Origin: a virus
Length of the DNA stretch: 30,161 nt
Direction: 5' to 3' (one strand)
IMG/VR virus record: IMGVR_UViG_3300049732_000060
Span: 1-30,161 of that record
Shown: piece by piece, positions 27,472 through 30,161 of the stretch
How positions within the stretch are numbered: the stretch's first letter is position 1
Layout: each line of letters opens with the position of its first letter
Translations under genes and position numbers: made by a program
Notes under the pieces: model-generated
The model's database searches: none
What the model saw: the letters and a program-made list of their open reading frames with translations, nothing else
What the model was told of the DNA's origin: nothing

Positions 27472-28491
27472 ATGGCAACAGTCCCGCTCGCTGACATTGC
27501 GGTCGATGCTGGCACGCAGATTCGCGCCGCCATCAACGAGTCCGTTGTGGCCGAGTACGCGGATCGGATGACGGACGGCGCTGAGTTCCCGCCCGTGGTG
27601 GTGTTCCACGACGGCACCCGCTACTACCTCGCAGACGGGTTCCACAGGGTTCTGGCGGCCACGCGGAACCAGTACCGAGACATCTCCGCAGACATCCGGA
27701 CGGGCACGAAGACCGACGCGCTGTGGTTCGCCTTGGGGGCCAATCGGACTAACGGGCACCGGATGACCGATGCCGACAAGAAGCATGCGATTGAGCTGGC
27801 CTACGCCACGTGGCCGGACCGTGGGCAGCGGGAGATCGCGGACCAGATCGGCTGTTCTCAGCGGTACGTCTCCACCGTCCGCAATGAAATACAGGTGAGA
27901 ACTGGTTCTCACCTGCCAGATGTCGTCACCGGCAAGGACGGCAAGCAGTATCCCGCCTCGCGTGGTCCAAACCCCAAGAGCATCGCGAAGCGCGCGGCGG
28001 TCGCAGCCGCGCTGAAGGAAGGACGGACAGCCGATGACATCGCGGCGAGCGTGGGCGTGAGCATGTCCACCGTGACGGAGGTCAAGCGCGATATCGGCGC
28101 TCCGGTGATCGACAAATCCAGGGCGGCCATTGAGAAGCGCCGTCAACGCATGCGGTCGATGGCGGCGGACGGGTTCACGTCGCGGCAGATTGCCGGCGCA
28201 GTCGGGATGACTGAGGAAGGCTGTCGCAAGGTGTTGCGCGATGAGGGCATCGAAGTGCCTGGCGATCGTGTGACGCGCGGGACGCACCGCCACGACGCGA
28301 ACCGCATCATCGAACGCATGGCGCTGGACGCCTCGAACCTCTGCGCAGACGTGGACCTGATCGACTTTTCGGACATCGACAAGTCCAATCTCGCGGAGTG
28401 GCTGAAGACGTTCCAGAACGCGAGAGAGCAACTCGGCGGATTCATTCGTCGCTTGATGAAGGAGCAGCAGAAACATGGCGAAGCAGCCTAG
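27472..28491 (+). CDS. ParB-like nuclease-fold protein with three HTH segments
   Basis: A 339-residue protein from ATG 27472 (a TTG lies just before). Residues 1 to about 95 form a ParB/sulfiredoxin-type domain with Ala-Asp-Gly-Phe-His-Arg at 54-59 and Leu-Gly-Ala-Asn-Arg-Thr-Asn-Gly-His-Arg about 88-97. Then come three HTH-like segments: about 119-140 (Arg-Glu-Ile-Ala-Asp-Gln-Ile-Gly-Cys-Ser), 184-207 (Asp-Asp-Ile-Ala-Ala-Ser-Val-Gly-Val-Ser) and 234-258 (Arg-Gln-Ile-Ala-Gly-Ala-Val-Gly-Met-Thr). Ordinary ParB has one. Such proteins bind DNA and may silence, partition or regulate; nuclease activity is known for some. No ParA partner is seen. The stop overlaps the next gene by 17 bases. Confidence 0.8.
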   Translation: MATVPLADIAVDAGTQIRAAINESVVAEYADRMTDGAEFPPVVVFHDGTRYYLADGFHRVLAATRNQYRDISADIRTGTKTDALWFALGANRTNGHRMTDADKKHAIELAYATWPDRGQREIADQIGCSQRYVSTVRNEIQVRTGSHLPDVVTGKDGKQYPASRGPNPKSIAKRAAVAAALKEGRTADDIAASVGVSMSTVTEVKRDIGAPVIDKSRAAIEKRRQRMRSMAADGFTSRQIAGAVGMTEEGCRKVLRDEGIEVPGDRVTRGTHRHDANRIIERMALDASNLCADVDLIDFSDIDKSNLAEWLKTFQNAREQLGGFIRRLMKEQQKHGEAA

Positions 28492-29296
28492 CCGTCGTCC
28501 ATCAAAGATTCGGCCGGTGCCCATCGGGAAGATGCGCGTGCCTCCGGCGCTGGTGACGCAGCGGGAGTTCCGTCAGTCGCACGGGGACCACCTCGCGTCG
28601 GAACTGGACTTGGACAAGCTCGGGTATCCGATCATCAACTTCCGCGACGGCAACTACTGGGTGCTGGACGGTCAGCATCGCCTCTACGCCCTAAAGCAGA
28701 ACGGATTCGACGGCAACGACGTGTTGGACTGCGAGGTCTACGAAGGACTGTCCGACGCGGAGATGGCCGAAATCTTTCTCGGCCGTGATGCCCGTCGCGC
28801 GATCAGTCCCTACGACAAGTTCCACGTGGCCTGCACCGCTGGGCGTCAACGCGAGAGTGACGTGCGGCGCACAGTCGAAGCGAACGGCCTGAAGATCGGA
28901 CGCAATAAGGAAGAGAGCACCATCGGCGCCATCGGGGCGCTGTGCAAGGTCTACGACCGCTCCGGCCCGATCGTGCTTGGTCAGACCGTGCGGGCGCTGG
29001 AGAACGCCTTCGCTGGCGATCCGCTGTCGTTCAGCGCGGAGCTGATCGAGGGCATCGGCCTGGTGTTCAACCGCTACAACGGGAAGACGAACGAACGCGA
29101 GATGGCCTCTCGGTTGAGCGCCACCAACGGCAGCGTGCGTGGTGTTCTTCGTCGGGCCGAAACCTTGCGCGAGCGCACCGGCAACCTCAAGTCTCAGTGC
29201 ATCGCGGCCACCGTCGTGGACATTTACAACCAGTCGTTGCCTCCACGGTCGAAGGATCGACTGCCGAATTGGTGGAAATCCGACGCGAACGCATAG
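28475..29296 (+). CDS. DGQHR-domain (ParB-like) protein
   Basis: A 273-residue protein, start ATG 28475. Residues 57-72 read Arg-Asp-Gly-Asn-Tyr-Trp-Val-Leu-Asp-Gly-Gln-His-Arg-Leu-Tyr-Ala; Asp-Gly-Gln-His-Arg at 65-69 is the hallmark of the DGQHR group related to ParB. The remainder is helical, including Phe-Leu-Gly-Arg-Asp-Ala-Arg-Arg-Ala-Ile and a later Arg-Arg-Ala-Glu-Thr-Leu-Arg-Glu-Arg-Thr. Homologues include DndB-type regulators of DNA modification and many unassigned phage proteins. It is coupled to the preceding ParB-like gene by a 17-base overlap, so the two probably act together. Confidence 0.8.
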   Translation: MAKQPSRRPSKIRPVPIGKMRVPPALVTQREFRQSHGDHLASELDLDKLGYPIINFRDGNYWVLDGQHRLYALKQNGFDGNDVLDCEVYEGLSDAEMAEIFLGRDARRAISPYDKFHVACTAGRQRESDVRRTVEANGLKIGRNKEESTIGAIGALCKVYDRSGPIVLGQTVRALENAFAGDPLSFSAELIEGIGLVFNRYNGKTNEREMASRLSATNGSVRGVLRRAETLRERTGNLKSQCIAATVVDIYNQSLPPRSKDRLPNWWKSDANA

Positions 29297-29303
29297 GTCA
29301 GTC

Positions 29304-29513
29304 ATGTCCAAACCCAAATCTCGCGGCATCCCGGCCTCGGCGTTCATGGCGCAGTCCTTCCACGGGCACCATGCGGATCTGCTGGAGAAGTGGCTGGAGG
29401 AAGACGCCAAGCGAGCCGCCACTGACACGCACGCCACCTGTGCCTGCGGCAACGGCTGGACGTTCGACTTCCAGGCGAAGCGGGTCTACTGCGCGAGTTG
29501 CGAAGGCAAGTGA
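29304..29513 (+). CDS. Small zinc-finger protein (CxC...CxxC)
   Basis: A 69-residue protein from ATG 29304. The N-terminal half is basic and His-rich (Phe-His-Gly-His-His), then a charged helix (Leu-Leu-Glu-Lys-Trp-Leu-Glu-Glu-Asp). The zinc site is Cys46-Ala-Cys48-Gly and Cys63-Ala-Ser-Cys66. It could bind nucleic acid. No family name is supported. The next ATG follows its stop by one base. Confidence 0.65.
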   Translation: MSKPKSRGIPASAFMAQSFHGHHADLLEKWLEEDAKRAATDTHATCACGNGWTFDFQAKRVYCASCEGK

Positions 29514-29514
29514 C

Positions 29515-29913
29515 ATGTGCAGACATGCTGACGCACTACTGCCAGAGAGTCTACGCAATCGTCTGTGCGCGATAGAAAGTCGAATGTTGCGGATGTCGGT
29601 GGCGTCCCGTACCGCGCTGGTGATGCTCGCGGAGAAGTCCATCTCGGCCTTTGAGCCGCTCCTCTGTGCGGTGGAGGAATCCGCCAGTGCGCGACAGAAG
29701 CAGGGCGCGGCACTGAGGGCAGCCCTGGAGGACGTGGGCTGGTCGGTGAACGACCTCCGGGGGATGTTGGGCCATCGGACGGGTGCCCATGTGAGTCGGT
29801 ATCTATCGGGGGAGGAATCGATCCCGGCGCGTATTTACGACGTGCCGAAAGTGGGGGCTGCGTATCACGCGCGGGTGTCGCAAATGTTTGGGTTGGAACA
29901 ACGGACGGCATAG
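29515..29913 (+). CDS. Probable DNA-binding protein with XRE-like HTH
   Basis: A 132-residue protein; ATG 29515 is used because the longer frame from 28942 lies inside another gene. The first 60 residues are helical (Arg-Leu-Cys-Ala-Ile-Glu-Ser-Arg-Met-Leu). About residues 67-95 read Ala-Leu-Glu-Asp-Val-Gly-Trp-Ser-Val-Asn-Asp-Leu-Arg-Gly-Met-Leu-Gly-His then Gly-Ala-His-Val-Ser-Arg-Tyr-Leu-Ser-Gly-Glu-Glu, which fits an XRE-type HTH recognition region. A role as a regulator of the downstream genes is inferred. Confidence 0.6.
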   Translation: MCRHADALLPESLRNRLCAIESRMLRMSVASRTALVMLAEKSISAFEPLLCAVEESASARQKQGAALRAALEDVGWSVNDLRGMLGHRTGAHVSRYLSGEESIPARIYDVPKVGAAYHARVSQMFGLEQRTA

Positions 29914-29921
29914 GAGGAGTC

Positions 29922-30161
29922 ATGCACCTTCTGAGACAAACACCGGAATCCGTAGCAGCAGCCAGAGAGGCGCAGGCACGTGACCGTGCGGCCACGGGGT
30001 TGCGGTTCAACCATGACGGGACGATCCGGAGATTCCCCGTCGAGATTCTCTGCCCGCAGTGCTTGCACGCCTGTGCGGCCGAGGGGCTGAGCGAGGGCGA
30101 GGCGGAAGGCAAGGCGGTGCGGAATCTCATCAAGCACATCGTGGCGAAGCATGGTCGGAGG
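29922..30161 (+). CDS. Zinc-finger-like protein, 3' end outside window
   Basis: An 80-codon frame that is still open at the window end. It starts at ATG 29922 after a strong GGAGGAG site. Residues 44-51 contain Cys-Pro-Gln-Cys ... Cys and residues 72 and 77 are His (Ile-Lys-His-Ile-Val-Ala-Lys-His), a C2H2-like arrangement with a helix between. The N-terminal half is Ala/Arg-rich and probably helical. Further domains may lie beyond the window. Confidence 0.6.
   Translation, partial: MHLLRQTPESVAAAREAQARDRAATGLRFNHDGTIRRFPVEILCPQCLHACAAEGLSEGEAEGKAVRNLIKHIVAKHGRR

Overview
The window is a compact, GC-rich stretch of a tailed double-stranded DNA bacteriophage or prophage. It carries a packaging module (small and large terminase, portal), a head module (scaffold, HK97-fold coat, accessory head proteins), neck/tail-hub proteins and a run of probable ejection proteins. 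No long tape-measure protein is present, so a short-tailed (podovirus-like) virion is the best guess. The host cannot be named. A Sec-type signal peptide, a lipoprotein-like peptide and a Tat-like N terminus show only that some products are probably membrane-directed.

Layout from left to right. Positions 1-1038 hold the 3' end of a repeat-bearing virion protein and three small genes, two of them with membrane-like segments. Positions 1041-1652 hold a minus-strand two-gene island: an ArdC C-terminal-type metallopeptidase and a ribbon-helix-helix protein too short to show in ordinary ORF lists. Positions 1672-7160 are the packaging module (TerS, zinc-finger protein, TerL with an N-terminal zinc ribbon, small DNA-binding and zinc proteins, a coat-like 128-aa protein, portal). 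Positions 7157-9073 hold a string of small overlapping genes, many with Cys/His clusters. Positions 9074-9275 are non-coding, with nested stems and a strong intrinsic terminator-like hairpin. Positions 9276-13966 are scaffold, coat, decoration-like protein, two tandem paralogues of a phage family without known function, and a Q-rich coiled-coil protein. Positions 13970-17402 are neck/hub/fibre-like proteins, including one protein interrupted by an in-frame amber codon. Positions 17402-22061 are four probable internal or ejection proteins.

Positions 22039-25706 contain small membrane and secreted proteins that may include lysis functions, a metallophosphatase with an N-terminal HTH, and a small HExxH protein. 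Positions 25882-26914 form a divergent repressor/Cro-like switch with a perfect palindromic operator candidate. Positions 26898-30161 hold an HNH endonuclease, a ParB-like protein with three HTH segments, a DGQHR-domain protein and small regulatory or zinc proteins, the last cut by the window end.

Almost all plus-strand genes overlap or abut (TGATG, ATGA, GTGA, TAATG junctions), which implies long polycistronic messages with translational coupling. The immunity-type switch suggests temperate ancestry. No integrase, DNA polymerase, ParA or recognisable endolysin lies in the window. All functional names come from reading motifs by eye; no database search was run.
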